The notes under the pieces: model-generated
Told to the model about the DNA's origin: nothing
Databases searched by the model: none
The model's input: the letters and a program-made list of their open reading frames with translations, nothing else
Source of the DNA: Bacillus sp. KH172YL63
GTDB taxonomy: Bacteria; Bacillota; Bacilli; Bacillales; Bacillaceae_B
Direction: 5' to 3'
Length of the DNA: 64,000 nucleotides
NCBI RefSeq assembly: GCF_011398925.1
Contig: NZ_AP022842.1
Location: 3,842,001 to 3,906,000, forward strand
Shown here: positions 17,385 through 26,575 of the stretch, piece after piece
How positions within the stretch are numbered: position 1 is the stretch's first letter
Layout: every line of letters starts with the position of its first letter
Made by a program: the position numbers and the translations under genes

Positions 17385-19421
17385 TTATTCGTTATTTAAA
17401 TCATCAATTCTCCACGCCTTAGGTAAAGAAATAGCATCTTCTCCACCTAAAATAAAGTACCCCTGTTTATTTTCAAACCACTTCGTACTCTCTTCAATAT
17501 TGGATTGAGAAGGCCCCACTAATATCACAGGACCTTTTAATCTTCCTGCCAATGGTCCCGCTGTAAGGGCATCTGGATAGTTTTCACCCGTTGCAAAATA
17601 TAGATACGGAGAAGGATATTGCTTACCAAAAACTTGCTGAATATTCTTGTTTGTAGAATATCGATCTTCGCCGGCAATACGGTAAGGACTCGGAAGCCCA
17701 TTCTCAACTTTTCTAGAAATCACTGCTGTTCCACCAACAATATACGTTTTAGTTACTTCATTGGTATGAATGTATTTCTTTATTGAATCTGATATCGATT
17801 CCTTCTTCACAAACAAAATAGGATAGTTTAAAGCCCCGCTATAGCCCGCTACTGATAAAGCATCGGGATAATTTTCGCCAGAAACAATAAAGGCTTTGTT
17901 AGTATGATATGGTATCGCTTCGTTAATGGCTAAATTTGTCTCATATCTGGTATCACCGAATAGCCTATGAATACTAAGAGGTAAACGGTATAACGCGCCT
18001 TCTACATCATCAGAGAGCGCATTTTCCCCTCCCACAATGACTACTTGATCTGCTCCGAGTCTCTTAATCTCTTCAATTACTTCTTCTGAAACCTTCGATC
18101 CCTTTACCAACAAGATTGGACAATCTAAATATGATGCTAATGGAGAAGCTGCTAAACTATCAGCAAAAGTATCTCCACTAGCTAAAACGACAAATTTCCC
18201 TGAAAGCTTTTGGTTATCAATAAACCATTCTTTTTCATCTAAACCTTCCCAACCCTTTTGGGAAATCTCAACTGATGTTGATACGGAAGTAGGACCTGCC
18301 AACCTGTTCTTAGTATGGATATAATCCAAGGCTTCATAAGCATTTACAAGTCCTTCACCTAGCGAATAATCAGTCTCTATCGTATCTGAAGTATTTTCAA
18401 TAATTCCCTTAACCTGATGACCACTCAAATATGGTGCTTGCTGTTTTACCATTGCTGCGACGGAACTGACAATTCCAGTTGACATACTTGTACCTTCCAT
18501 TATAGTGTATCCACCTATACCTGTACTAAAGACATCTGTACCTGGTGCCACAACGTCCACAGATCTTCCGAAGTTTGAGAACTCTGCCTTCTTTAATGTT
18601 GAAGTATCAACACTACCCACCCCCAGAACACTTGAATATGCTGCGGGGTAAACCACCATTTCTGCATCATCATTTCCTGATGCTCCTACTACCAGCACTC
18701 CTTTGCTGGATGCATAATTAATAACATCTTCCAAAGATTTCATATTAGAATAACTGCCCAGACTTAGGTTAATGATATCAACACCTTGATCCACTGCGTA
18801 TTCAATCCCTTTAATAACTGTAGACATAGAGGTTGTATCATCTTCAAAAACCTTAATCGGCATAAGTTTAACATTTTTTGCTATAGAAGAGACTCCAACG
18901 GAATTATTAGTAATTGCCCCTATCAATCCTGCTACGTGTGTGCCATGCCCTTCATGATCAATGGGTGCCTCTCCTTCTTGAACAAAGTTCTTACCCTCTA
19001 CAATTGTTTCTTTTAGGTCAGGATGATTCAAATCTATTCCAGAATCAACTACTCCTACAACAATCGTATCTAAAGGCTTGTACTTTTCCCAAGCACTGGA
19101 TATATTCATTCTGTCGAATAATAAAGATTGAGAGTCGTAGAAAGGATCATTTGTGACTGAAGATAATAAAAATGCGGGTTGATCTACTTCAGCATACTGA
19201 ATTTCCGGATCCTTATTTAATTCCCTAATCCAGTTATCTTTCTCACTTATAGGTACTGAAAGGACGTCTAACTTAAATTTCCTTTCTTTCGTTACAGCCA
19301 TCGTCTCAACATTTTGTTTATACTTAATCATAATATTTACTTTCTTTTCTGCTAACGCGGGATTTACCTGGATGAACATTGCAGATAGAATAAGTACCAT
19401 AAAAAGCCTTAAATACTTCAT
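17385..19421 (-). CDS. Subtilisin-family (S8) serine protease with three CWB2 repeats
   Basis: This 678-residue secreted protease has a signal peptide at 1-24 and a short propeptide. The S8 catalytic domain has Asp in VVDSGID near residue 126, His in HEGHGTHVAG near 160 and Ser in EGTSMSTG near 311. Three CWB2 repeats fill about 375-678. All three catalytic residues are intact, so activity is expected. I start it at the ATG at 19421, 7 nt after GAGGTG; the longest frame begins at a TTG upstream of that site. It lies behind a second, larger CWB2 protease, each with its own terminator. The substrate is unknown; processing of neighbouring surface proteins is plausible. Confidence 0.88.
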   Translation of the reverse strand: MKYLRLFMVLILSAMFIQVNPALAEKKVNIMIKYKQNVETMAVTKERKFKLDVLSVPISEKDNWIRELNKDPEIQYAEVDQPAFLLSSVTNDPFYDSQSLLFDRMNISSAWEKYKPLDTIVVGVVDSGIDLNHPDLKETIVEGKNFVQEGEAPIDHEGHGTHVAGLIGAITNNSVGVSSIAKNVKLMPIKVFEDDTTSMSTVIKGIEYAVDQGVDIINLSLGSYSNMKSLEDVINYASSKGVLVVGASGNDDAEMVVYPAAYSSVLGVGSVDTSTLKKAEFSNFGRSVDVVAPGTDVFSTGIGGYTIMEGTSMSTGIVSSVAAMVKQQAPYLSGHQVKGIIENTSDTIETDYSLGEGLVNAYEALDYIHTKNRLAGPTSVSTSVEISQKGWEGLDEKEWFIDNQKLSGKFVVLASGDTFADSLAASPLASYLDCPILLVKGSKVSEEVIEEIKRLGADQVVIVGGENALSDDVEGALYRLPLSIHRLFGDTRYETNLAINEAIPYHTNKAFIVSGENYPDALSVAGYSGALNYPILFVKKESISDSIKKYIHTNEVTKTYIVGGTAVISRKVENGLPSPYRIAGEDRYSTNKNIQQVFGKQYPSPYLYFATGENYPDALTAGPLAGRLKGPVILVGPSQSNIEESTKWFENKQGYFILGGEDAISLPKAWRIDDLNNE

Positions 19422-19543
19422 TTTCCGCACCTCACATTTAAACAATTACATTAACTAACAGTATATCGAATAATTGTATAAAAAGTCTAAGGAATTTAGA
19501 ATGAAAATACTGAAAATTCCACAATTACATCATTTCACAATAA

Positions 19544-19575
19544 AAAGGACCGCCTAAGAAACTAAGCGGTCCTTT
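19544..19575 (-). terminator. Terminator after the large CWB2 protease gene
   Basis: A 10-bp perfect stem (AAAGGACCGC paired with GCGGTCCTTT) enclosing 12 nt is followed on the minus strand by TTATTGTG. It lies 11 bp beyond the stop. Confidence 0.8.
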
Positions 19576-19586
19576 GTCAAACAAAC

Positions 19587-22500
19587 TTATTTAGTTACTT
19601 TTTTGTGAAGAGAATCTCTAACTTTTTGATCTACAGCAGCTTGTCCACCAAGTACCGTAATAGTAGAAATATTGTTTGTATAAACATATTTTGTTAAGAA
19701 AGAGTCTACTTCTTTTGGCAGCTCATTCGGGTCTACCAGCAATAACAATCCATTGTTTGAAGTGACAAGCGGTGCAGCAGATAATGCATCCGGGAAGTTC
19801 TTACCACTTGCTACGAATAGTTCTGGAGATCCATTTGAAAATTTCTTCAGAATCTCTGCAAGAGTTCCATATCGGTTCACACCAGCAAGTCGATTGACTG
19901 AAAGTGCTACGGAGTCTGCTTCTTTAGCCACTTTCTCTGAAATTGCTGCTGTACCTCCTAATACATACACATCTTCATTCTCCAGAAGAGATTTCGCTTC
20001 TTCTGATAGTGTTTTTCCATCAGTTAGTACAATTGGCATATTATATTCTCCTGCAACAGCAGCGGCACTCAGTGCATCTGCAAAGTTTTCACCTGTTGCC
20101 AAGAATACGCCATCTCCAGAGAAGCCTTTTTCTTTTAGTTTTGCTGCTACAGCAAGGTTTGTACCATAACGAGTGGCCATACCTTCGGTTACTAAACGCT
20201 CTATATTTGAAGAGTTAATGCTGAGACTATTTAATTGGGTGTACACTTTAGGAGAGATAACTGCTTCTCCACCTAGTAAATACACATTTTCTGCTCCTAA
20301 ACGCTCAATTTCATTCAGCACTTCTTTAGTTAGCTTACCATCTTTTCCAACAGGTAGAATAGGTGCCTCAAGCTCTGAAGCTAATGGTCCAGCTGATAGT
20401 GCATCCGGGAAATTATATCCTGTAGTAAGGATGACCGTCTTACTATTTCCTTTAGGGAAACCATCTGGATATAGCTTTTTAGAGACCGCCAAGGCAGTTC
20501 CGATTCGGTCTTCACCGGCAACTTCAGTTATGATATCCCCATCCGCTTTAATTGGTAATAAAGACAGTACCTCATTTGTTTTCGCATCTAATAGATATAC
20601 CGCGCCGATGTAATTGTTTGATTCTTCAGGAGTAGTAATCTTCACATCTGAAGTTAGTGTTTTTCCTACACCTAAAGACGTTGTCTTATCAGAAACTTCA
20701 ATCTTTCCTTTTCCTTTTTCACCTGGCGACAGAACACTGAGTTCTGTTACAGAAAGATCAAGTTTCGTACTTGGATCCTGAGTGGCATAACCCTCGATTG
20801 CAATAGTATACTTTCCGTCCGCTAGACCGTTTAAAGTTACCATTTCATCCGATGTTCCACCCGCAGACATGCCAACTTGGTTTCCTTTTTCATCCAAGAT
20901 ATAAAGATCCACATCATCGCTTGCATAGGATGGATTTGACGTTTTCACAGATAACGAAACATTGTTCTTGATGTTAAGTTCTTGTTTATAAAATTGATTG
21001 TTACCTGGTACTTCTACTCTTGAATTCACTGTTTTAGGGCTGCTAAATTCAGCTGATGCTAACTTAACATCCTTTTTGGTAGATAAGTAGTTTGAAAATG
21101 ATACTGATTTGGTAATTGCTTTGTTTGGTTCCACTTTACCGAGTTTGATTTCCCCTGGCTCTGCCACAACATCTTGGACAACCGCTTCTAGTTGATATTT
21201 ATTTATCTCTTTCCCTTTCTCAGGTCCAAATGTTCCATAGACATGCACTTCCCATACACCTGGTTTCGGTGATTTGAATACATCATCTTCTACATCCATA
21301 CCTCCGTATCCTGCATACCCTTTAAATTCACTCACTTCTACACCATCTGGATCAAAGACGATCATTCGCACTCTGCCTTTGTAATCATTATTTTCACTTA
21401 AGGCATTGAGAGAGAATCGTAGTTCACTCACCCCAGGCTTCACTTCAAAAGTATACCCCTTAGATTTAGAGGCTTGAACCTCGTCTGTAATTCGAGAACG
21501 GAAGCGATTTTCTTTAGTGAATTTCTTTCCAACAATAATGGTTTGCGCTGATCTCGCCTCAACATATGCGGTAGACTTATCATCAATTAACAAAGTACCG
21601 GCATTGGTACCCTCTTTCAGTTTAGAAGAATCATAGTCTACAGTGATAAGCTTGTGCTCTCCAGGAGCAAGCTTTACCTCATGATCAGATGGCGTGAACC
21701 AGTCGTCTGATGCTGACACCATGAGATCCTTGGATTCATCTGTATTATTTTCTATAAGCACTTCAACTGTATCTGGAATATCTTTGTTTCGGACATAAAG
21801 GCCCGGCCCACCTGAAATTTTCTCACCGTGATAAACGGTAACATCCACTTCTTTAATATCATTGATAAAATGTTTACGTAGATACTCATAGGCTGCAGGA
21901 ACATTAATTAAGCCTGCACCTTCTTGGGCACGGTTATAACCATCAAGATGGTCTGCAGTTTGAATCAAAGCTTCCCGTGCAATCTCGTAGTTAAAAGGAA
22001 TACGGTCTTTTAGCGCGGCAGATTTCAATAGGGCGACTGCCCCGGCAACATATGGTGAAGACATACTTGTACCTTGCATCACAACATATGGTCCAGCTTG
22101 AACTGGATGGGCTGCATATGCAGAACCAGGTCCAACGATATCAGGCTTCTGGTTTCCAATTTCATTCGGCCCTACAGAAGAAAAATACCATAATCCTTCT
22201 CCTTCTTTAGGTGTTCCATCTTCATTTTTACCATAAGGATAAGCATTGTATTCTGTAGCCCACATTTCAGAAGTTATATGCGCTCCAACTGAAATAATTG
22301 GTCCTACATCTCCAGGTGACCCAACTGTATCAATTCCAGGTCCGGAATTACCTGCTGATGTGACAAAAATGATATCCGTCATTTCACTTAATAACTCCAT
22401 TAATTCTCCATACGAACCCATACCTTCATTTAGATCAGGTGAAGAACCTAAACTTAAGTTTGCTACGTCAACATCAAATCCTCCAGCTGCTTCAGGGAGC

Positions 22501-23735
22501 GCTGCATCTACCATCGCTGATTGGATACTGAACGTAGAAGCTCCACCCTCTTCTTTAAATACCCGTAACCCAACAAGTTCGGCACCTGGTGCTACACCTT
22601 CTCCCGCTACTGCTCCATACTTATTTGAACGTAAAGGTCCGTCAGCAGCTGCAATACCGGACACATGAGATCCATGTCCATTAAAATCAGTAAAAATGCT
22701 AGCAAATTTCCCCTTTGTGTCTAGATCAGAAATTCGGAAGTTTGCACCCAACAAATCGTCTGATACATTGACATCGAAAGTACCTGTTTCTCCGTTTGCA
22801 TATCCGGTCTCATCAGTGAAGTCGTGATCGTTATCTGTATCGATATATACCTTGTCATCCACTAATAATGTGGCAAAATTATCTTTAACTGCGCCATCTG
22901 CATTTAAATCCTGGCCTTCATTCTCAAATTTTGTCATACTAAAGTACAATTTATCATCAGAAGCATCTAATCCAGTCGTGGTATATGTAGTTTCACCAAC
23001 TGTAATGCTATCCCCTTCAGCATGGCCTTCATCATACAGTACATCTCCCTCGGCTAAATACGTCCCTTTAACAGGAGAGTAAATACCATATCGCCCATCT
23101 CGATCGGCGATTGTATAGTCACGTACGGCCACAATCTTAGACTCACCATATTTACGCGTAGCTTGGTCCATCTTCTCTGTAAATGATTCATGACCTGGAT
23201 CGGGACCTGAGTCAATGATTCCGATTCGAACTCCAGAACCATCAAATTTATTATGAAAATCCAGTACTCCTGTTGAAGAATGGGTCTCATGTTGTTCCGG
23301 AGTTACAATAGCACCTTCAGCCAGCTCGTTTTGCCCCTCCACCTTTAATTCTTTATCCTGTACTTTATCCACTTTCACTTCTGCATTTTTACCAACTGTA
23401 CGGATAGACTTTAGTCCCATAACATCCATAATTTTACCAGTAGGAACATCTGCCAGATATAAGAAATTCTTATGATTGATCTTAACTTTCACACCCAATT
23501 TCTCTAATTGGGCGCTCGCATCCACTTTACCATTCCCCACAATAACCAACTCTTGCATTTTTTTACTACTCATGGATAATGCAATGACATCCGAGAAATT
23601 TGATGCCTTGAACTTCTTTGTTTCCTGTAGGGCCGCTTCAGCTTTATCAGGATTAAAACTTGTAATCCCTGCAAACGAAGAAGCAACTAATGATGCACTC
23701 GCAACAATGGATAGAACTTTTTTCTTAATTACCAA
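19587..23735 (-). CDS. Large S8 serine protease with C-terminal CWB2 repeats
   Basis: This protein of about 1380 residues has a signal peptide ending near residue 35 and a propeptide-like region. In the S8 domain Asp lies in IGIIDSGPD near residue 173, His in GHGSHVSG near 355 and Ser in GTSMSSPYVAG near 557. The roughly 180-residue insert between Asp and His contains an acidic DTDNDHDFTDETG stretch, probably calcium-binding. Beta-sandwich regions follow (about 640-1060), including a TPPII-like segment and a PPC-like segment. Three CWB2 repeats occupy about 1070-1380. I prefer the TTG at 23735 as start because GGGGG lies just upstream; an upstream TTG in the same frame is the alternative. The catalytic residues look intact. 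It resembles Vpr-type minor extracellular proteases in scale but not in detail. Confidence 0.85.
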   Translation of the reverse strand: MVIKKKVLSIVASASLVASSFAGITSFNPDKAEAALQETKKFKASNFSDVIALSMSSKKMQELVIVGNGKVDASAQLEKLGVKVKINHKNFLYLADVPTGKIMDVMGLKSIRTVGKNAEVKVDKVQDKELKVEGQNELAEGAIVTPEQHETHSSTGVLDFHNKFDGSGVRIGIIDSGPDPGHESFTEKMDQATRKYGESKIVAVRDYTIADRDGRYGIYSPVKGTYLAEGDVLYDEGHAEGDSITVGETTYTTTGLDASDDKLYFSMTKFENEGQDLNADGAVKDNFATLLVDDKVYIDTDNDHDFTDETGYANGETGTFDVNVSDDLLGANFRISDLDTKGKFASIFTDFNGHGSHVSGIAAADGPLRSNKYGAVAGEGVAPGAELVGLRVFKEEGGASTFSIQSAMVDAALPEAAGGFDVDVANLSLGSSPDLNEGMGSYGELMELLSEMTDIIFVTSAGNSGPGIDTVGSPGDVGPIISVGAHITSEMWATEYNAYPYGKNEDGTPKEGEGLWYFSSVGPNEIGNQKPDIVGPGSAYAAHPVQAGPYVVMQGTSMSSPYVAGAVALLKSAALKDRIPFNYEIAREALIQTADHLDGYNRAQEGAGLINVPAAYEYLRKHFINDIKEVDVTVYHGEKISGGPGLYVRNKDIPDTVEVLIENNTDESKDLMVSASDDWFTPSDHEVKLAPGEHKLITVDYDSSKLKEGTNAGTLLIDDKSTAYVEARSAQTIIVGKKFTKENRFRSRITDEVQASKSKGYTFEVKPGVSELRFSLNALSENNDYKGRVRMIVFDPDGVEVSEFKGYAGYGGMDVEDDVFKSPKPGVWEVHVYGTFGPEKGKEINKYQLEAVVQDVVAEPGEIKLGKVEPNKAITKSVSFSNYLSTKKDVKLASAEFSSPKTVNSRVEVPGNNQFYKQELNIKNNVSLSVKTSNPSYASDDVDLYILDEKGNQVGMSAGGTSDEMVTLNGLADGKYTIAIEGYATQDPSTKLDLSVTELSVLSPGEKGKGKIEVSDKTTSLGVGKTLTSDVKITTPEESNNYIGAVYLLDAKTNEVLSLLPIKADGDIITEVAGEDRIGTALAVSKKLYPDGFPKGNSKTVILTTGYNFPDALSAGPLASELEAPILPVGKDGKLTKEVLNEIERLGAENVYLLGGEAVISPKVYTQLNSLSINSSNIERLVTEGMATRYGTNLAVAAKLKEKGFSGDGVFLATGENFADALSAAAVAGEYNMPIVLTDGKTLSEEAKSLLENEDVYVLGGTAAISEKVAKEADSVALSVNRLAGVNRYGTLAEILKKFSNGSPELFVASGKNFPDALSAAPLVTSNNGLLLLVDPNELPKEVDSFLTKYVYTNNISTITVLGGQAAVDQKVRDSLHKKVTK

Positions 23736-23992
23736 TACTCTTACCCCCAATTGATTTTTTTGAAAAACAGACCCAAAAAAACACTCAAATTTCCTTAATT
23801 AAGCAATTATGGAAACAAAAGAGTATAAGACTATTTTAATAGGAAAAAAATCTTTAGTCAACAAAAGGAGACGTTATTTTCTGAATAATTTATATTTTCA
23901 TTTTGCCACCAAGTTGGAAAACATTTATAAAAATTAGAAAATTATGATAAAATAAATGTGTATTAATATTTTTAAAGAAAGAGGAGAATACA

Positions 23993-24565
23993 TTGGATGA
24001 TATAAACCAATTAATGGGGTCGATTTTCATTAGTCTCACTAGCAATATAGATAAAGAAGCAGTCAAAAAAAACTCTGATCAATCACTAAAAGTTAAAAGA
24101 ACAAAGTATGTTGACGACGATCTATATATGAATAGTTTAATTTCTAATATTGCATTTCATATCGAAACAACAAGAGCTATGCATACAATCATTGAAAGAT
24201 TAATTAAAGATTCCAAGTATCCATACTTCCCTGGTATTAATAAAGCGATGGAAGTAGCACAAGATTATATCGAACAGGAAATGGATAGTTTAAAACCCCA
24301 ATACTTTAAGGTTATTTCAAAAACTGATAAGCATGAAGAAAAAATAGTGATATTAGAACAGTTATATACTTCAAGCAAGGTAGAGCAAGATTTGACTTAT
24401 ATCTTCCTTAAAGCTTTTGGTGAAATATCGAATCGTGAACTATTCAAATTTATGCTGGACTCTTCTTCTGAACAAACAATTGACTTACTCAGGAAATACT
24501 CAAGTTTTCATGCACTATTATTATTAGATGGGTTTTCCATTCAAAAACAGCCGGTTAGAGTATAA
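23993..24565 (+). CDS. Hypothetical protein, 190 aa
   Basis: I do not recognise this protein. It is soluble, helix-rich and has no signal peptide or membrane segment. Charged helices alternate with hydrophobic ones (YMNSLISNIAFHIETTRAMHT, DLTYIFLKAFGEI, FHALLLLDGFSI), so a helical bundle is likely. Translation starts at a TTG at 23993, with GAGGAG ending 6 nt upstream. It is alone on the plus strand between minus-strand CWB2 genes and is AT-rich. The strong ribosome-binding site and length support a real gene. Confidence 0.65.
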   Translation: MDDINQLMGSIFISLTSNIDKEAVKKNSDQSLKVKRTKYVDDDLYMNSLISNIAFHIETTRAMHTIIERLIKDSKYPYFPGINKAMEVAQDYIEQEMDSLKPQYFKVISKTDKHEEKIVILEQLYTSSKVEQDLTYIFLKAFGEISNRELFKFMLDSSSEQTIDLLRKYSSFHALLLLDGFSIQKQPVRV

Positions 24566-24883
24566 ATTTGCCAAGTATATTAATCTGAGTGCTTTCCTCG
24601 CTAAAACGCCGAGTTGTAAAATTGTTGGATGTTAATATAAGGTATGAATAGACCTTATTATTTGCGGAATCTGAGCCATAGTTCGAGTAAATTACGAAAG
24701 GTTGATCATAGTTTACAGAATAAAAAAATCCGAACAATTATTCGATCTCATTAATGAAGCTCGAATGACTGTTCGGATTTATTTTGCATATTATAAACCT
24801 TTGCATCAATTTCTATAAATTGTATCAAAGCCATTAGAAGGATTCAGATGTGTACTATCATTTTATAGTTTACCAACATCTGC
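24566..24883. other. Intergenic region with two hairpins
   Basis: No gene was found in these 318 bp between convergent genes. It holds an imperfect hairpin at 24845-24882 directly after the PPC-CWB2 stop and the strong hairpin at 24726-24780. Confidence 0.5.
24726..24780. terminator. Long bidirectional terminator-like hairpin
   Basis: The 11-bp outer stem (AAATCCGAACA paired with TGTTCGGATTT) encloses a second paired segment (ATTCGA with TCGAAT). Seven T residues follow on the minus strand and TATTTTG on the plus strand. It can serve both convergent neighbours. Confidence 0.75.
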
Positions 24884-26365
24884 TTAGTTACTAACTAGTT
24901 GACCAACCGCTTCTTGGCTGATAGCCGCTTCCCCTCCTAATACAGTGAAATACCAAGTTCCATTCTCTTGAATATACTTTGTTACGGGGGACGGTACGTT
25001 ATTCTTCTTCACAAGAATGATTGGCTCATAAAATTTCGCAGCCAGCACTGATCCTGTTAATGCATCCGCGAAGTTTTCCCCAGTAGCAACTGTAATCATT
25101 TCAGAAGACATTGGTAGCCTTTCTGCAACCTTGACTGATGTATCATACCGGTCCTTTCCGGCAATCCGCACAGGGTTTTTAGAAGCAAGTCCCTTTTTAA
25201 CTTTATCAGATATTACATTTGTACCACCAACGATAATCGTATGAGACACCTTCTTTAATGCGGTGCTAGTTTCAGCCGGCAATTGATCCTTTGGGCTTAG
25301 CAATATCGGAATCTGATTGGCAGCTGCGTACGGAGCTATCGACAACGCATCTGGGAAATTCTCACCATAAGCTATGACTGCTTTATCATAATCTCCTATT
25401 TCAGCAGCTATCTTTGCTGCTGTATCATAGCGACTTTTTCCGCCGATTCGCTTTATGTTCAACCCCATCTGCTTTAGTTCACGTTCAACTTTAGAGGTAA
25501 TGGCACTGGTACCACCAAGTATTATGACATTCTTCGCTTCTAAATATTTCAATTGATTCTTAACCGCACTTTGTAGGCTGTCTTTTGGATTTAAGAGGAT
25601 TGGCGCGTCGTGCTTATATGCAAGTGGGGCACCGGCCAATGCATCCGGAAAATTACTATCCCTTGCGAGTACCACTGTATCAGCCCCTTCTGGCCATCCA
25701 ACCTTTGACACTTCTACAGCCGTCTCATATCTGTTATTACCTGCAATTCTTAGTACATTTTCGTAGTTTTCTTCACCACTATCGTCTGAAACAGCCATAA
25801 GAGCATATCTACCATCCCCCCCATATTCGTAGAGGTCGGTTGTTGCTATATAATATGTTCCAGCCGGCAATGCATAGTAAGCTTGGATATCATCTGTTTC
25901 ATCTGAAACCCACTCATCCGGATATACCGGCTCCTGTCTTGAATCAAATAACAAATATCCTAAATCGTTAAAAGTATATTCTGTGCTTCCTAAGACATAT
26001 AAATCTTCGGTTTTATTAATTTGAATTTTATAAACATCCACGTCTTGTGACCAATTAAACTGACCAATAATAATATCATCTTTCCGAATGTTATTCGCCT
26101 GTGGGAAATCATCATTCGGCTCGTTTTCATATATTTCTCCCAAAAGACTTATATGATCTTGTGATTCATTCTTGTGAAGAGCCTCATTCAACTTATCAAA
26201 CTTCGGAACAGTAATATCATTTAAATCATCTCCTTTGATAATTTTAGCAATATCACTCTTTAAATCGTTGCTGTCCATCCCTTCATTCGCTAATGTTGGG
26301 AATGGTTCGAACATAAAACCCACAAATAGAAGGGAAAGAGCTGTAAACACTAATAACTTTCTCAT
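24884..26365 (-). CDS. Secreted PPC-domain protein with three CWB2 repeats
   Basis: This 493-residue secreted protein has a signal peptide at about 1-24 and a charged region. A prepeptidase C-terminal (PPC)-like beta domain follows at about 78-190, with the typical NEPNDDFPQANNI opening, a DVDVYKI core strand and LPAGTYYIATTD. Three CWB2 repeats fill about 207-493. No protease or hydrolase domain is present, which is unusual because PPC domains normally trail a peptidase. The start is the ATG at 26365 (or the GTG one codon earlier) behind GAGGAG. It may be a surface binding or scaffold protein. Confidence 0.8.
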   Translation of the reverse strand: MRKLLVFTALSLLFVGFMFEPFPTLANEGMDSNDLKSDIAKIIKGDDLNDITVPKFDKLNEALHKNESQDHISLLGEIYENEPNDDFPQANNIRKDDIIIGQFNWSQDVDVYKIQINKTEDLYVLGSTEYTFNDLGYLLFDSRQEPVYPDEWVSDETDDIQAYYALPAGTYYIATTDLYEYGGDGRYALMAVSDDSGEENYENVLRIAGNNRYETAVEVSKVGWPEGADTVVLARDSNFPDALAGAPLAYKHDAPILLNPKDSLQSAVKNQLKYLEAKNVIILGGTSAITSKVERELKQMGLNIKRIGGKSRYDTAAKIAAEIGDYDKAVIAYGENFPDALSIAPYAAANQIPILLSPKDQLPAETSTALKKVSHTIIVGGTNVISDKVKKGLASKNPVRIAGKDRYDTSVKVAERLPMSSEMITVATGENFADALTGSVLAAKFYEPIILVKKNNVPSPVTKYIQENGTWYFTVLGGEAAISQEAVGQLVSN

Positions 26366-26538
26366 CACTACACATCTCCTCAATTATAATAGTTTAATTG
26401 TATTTCATTTTTACACTAAATGGAATAAAATTGAAAAATTTTCTTGTCTATGTTTATAGATTATTAAATGTTTATAGTTTATTAAATTGGGAATAAAAAT
26501 AGTATAAACACTACTCTTCGGGTATTTATAATACAAAA

Positions 26539-26572
26539 AAAGTTGTTCACGTGCTTACACGCAAACAACTTT
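26539..26572 (-). terminator. Terminator after the NlpC/P60-CWB2 gene
   Basis: A 9-bp outer stem (AAAGTTGTT paired with AACAACTTT) and a 4-bp inner stem (CGTG with CACG) lie just beyond the stop. Seven T residues follow on the minus strand. Confidence 0.85.
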
Positions 26573-26575
26573 ACA

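Noticed and set aside
19753..20613. Long open frames on the plus strand within the large protease gene
   Set aside because: They mirror the CWB2 coding strand, lack ribosome-binding sites and have compositions typical of antisense shadows.
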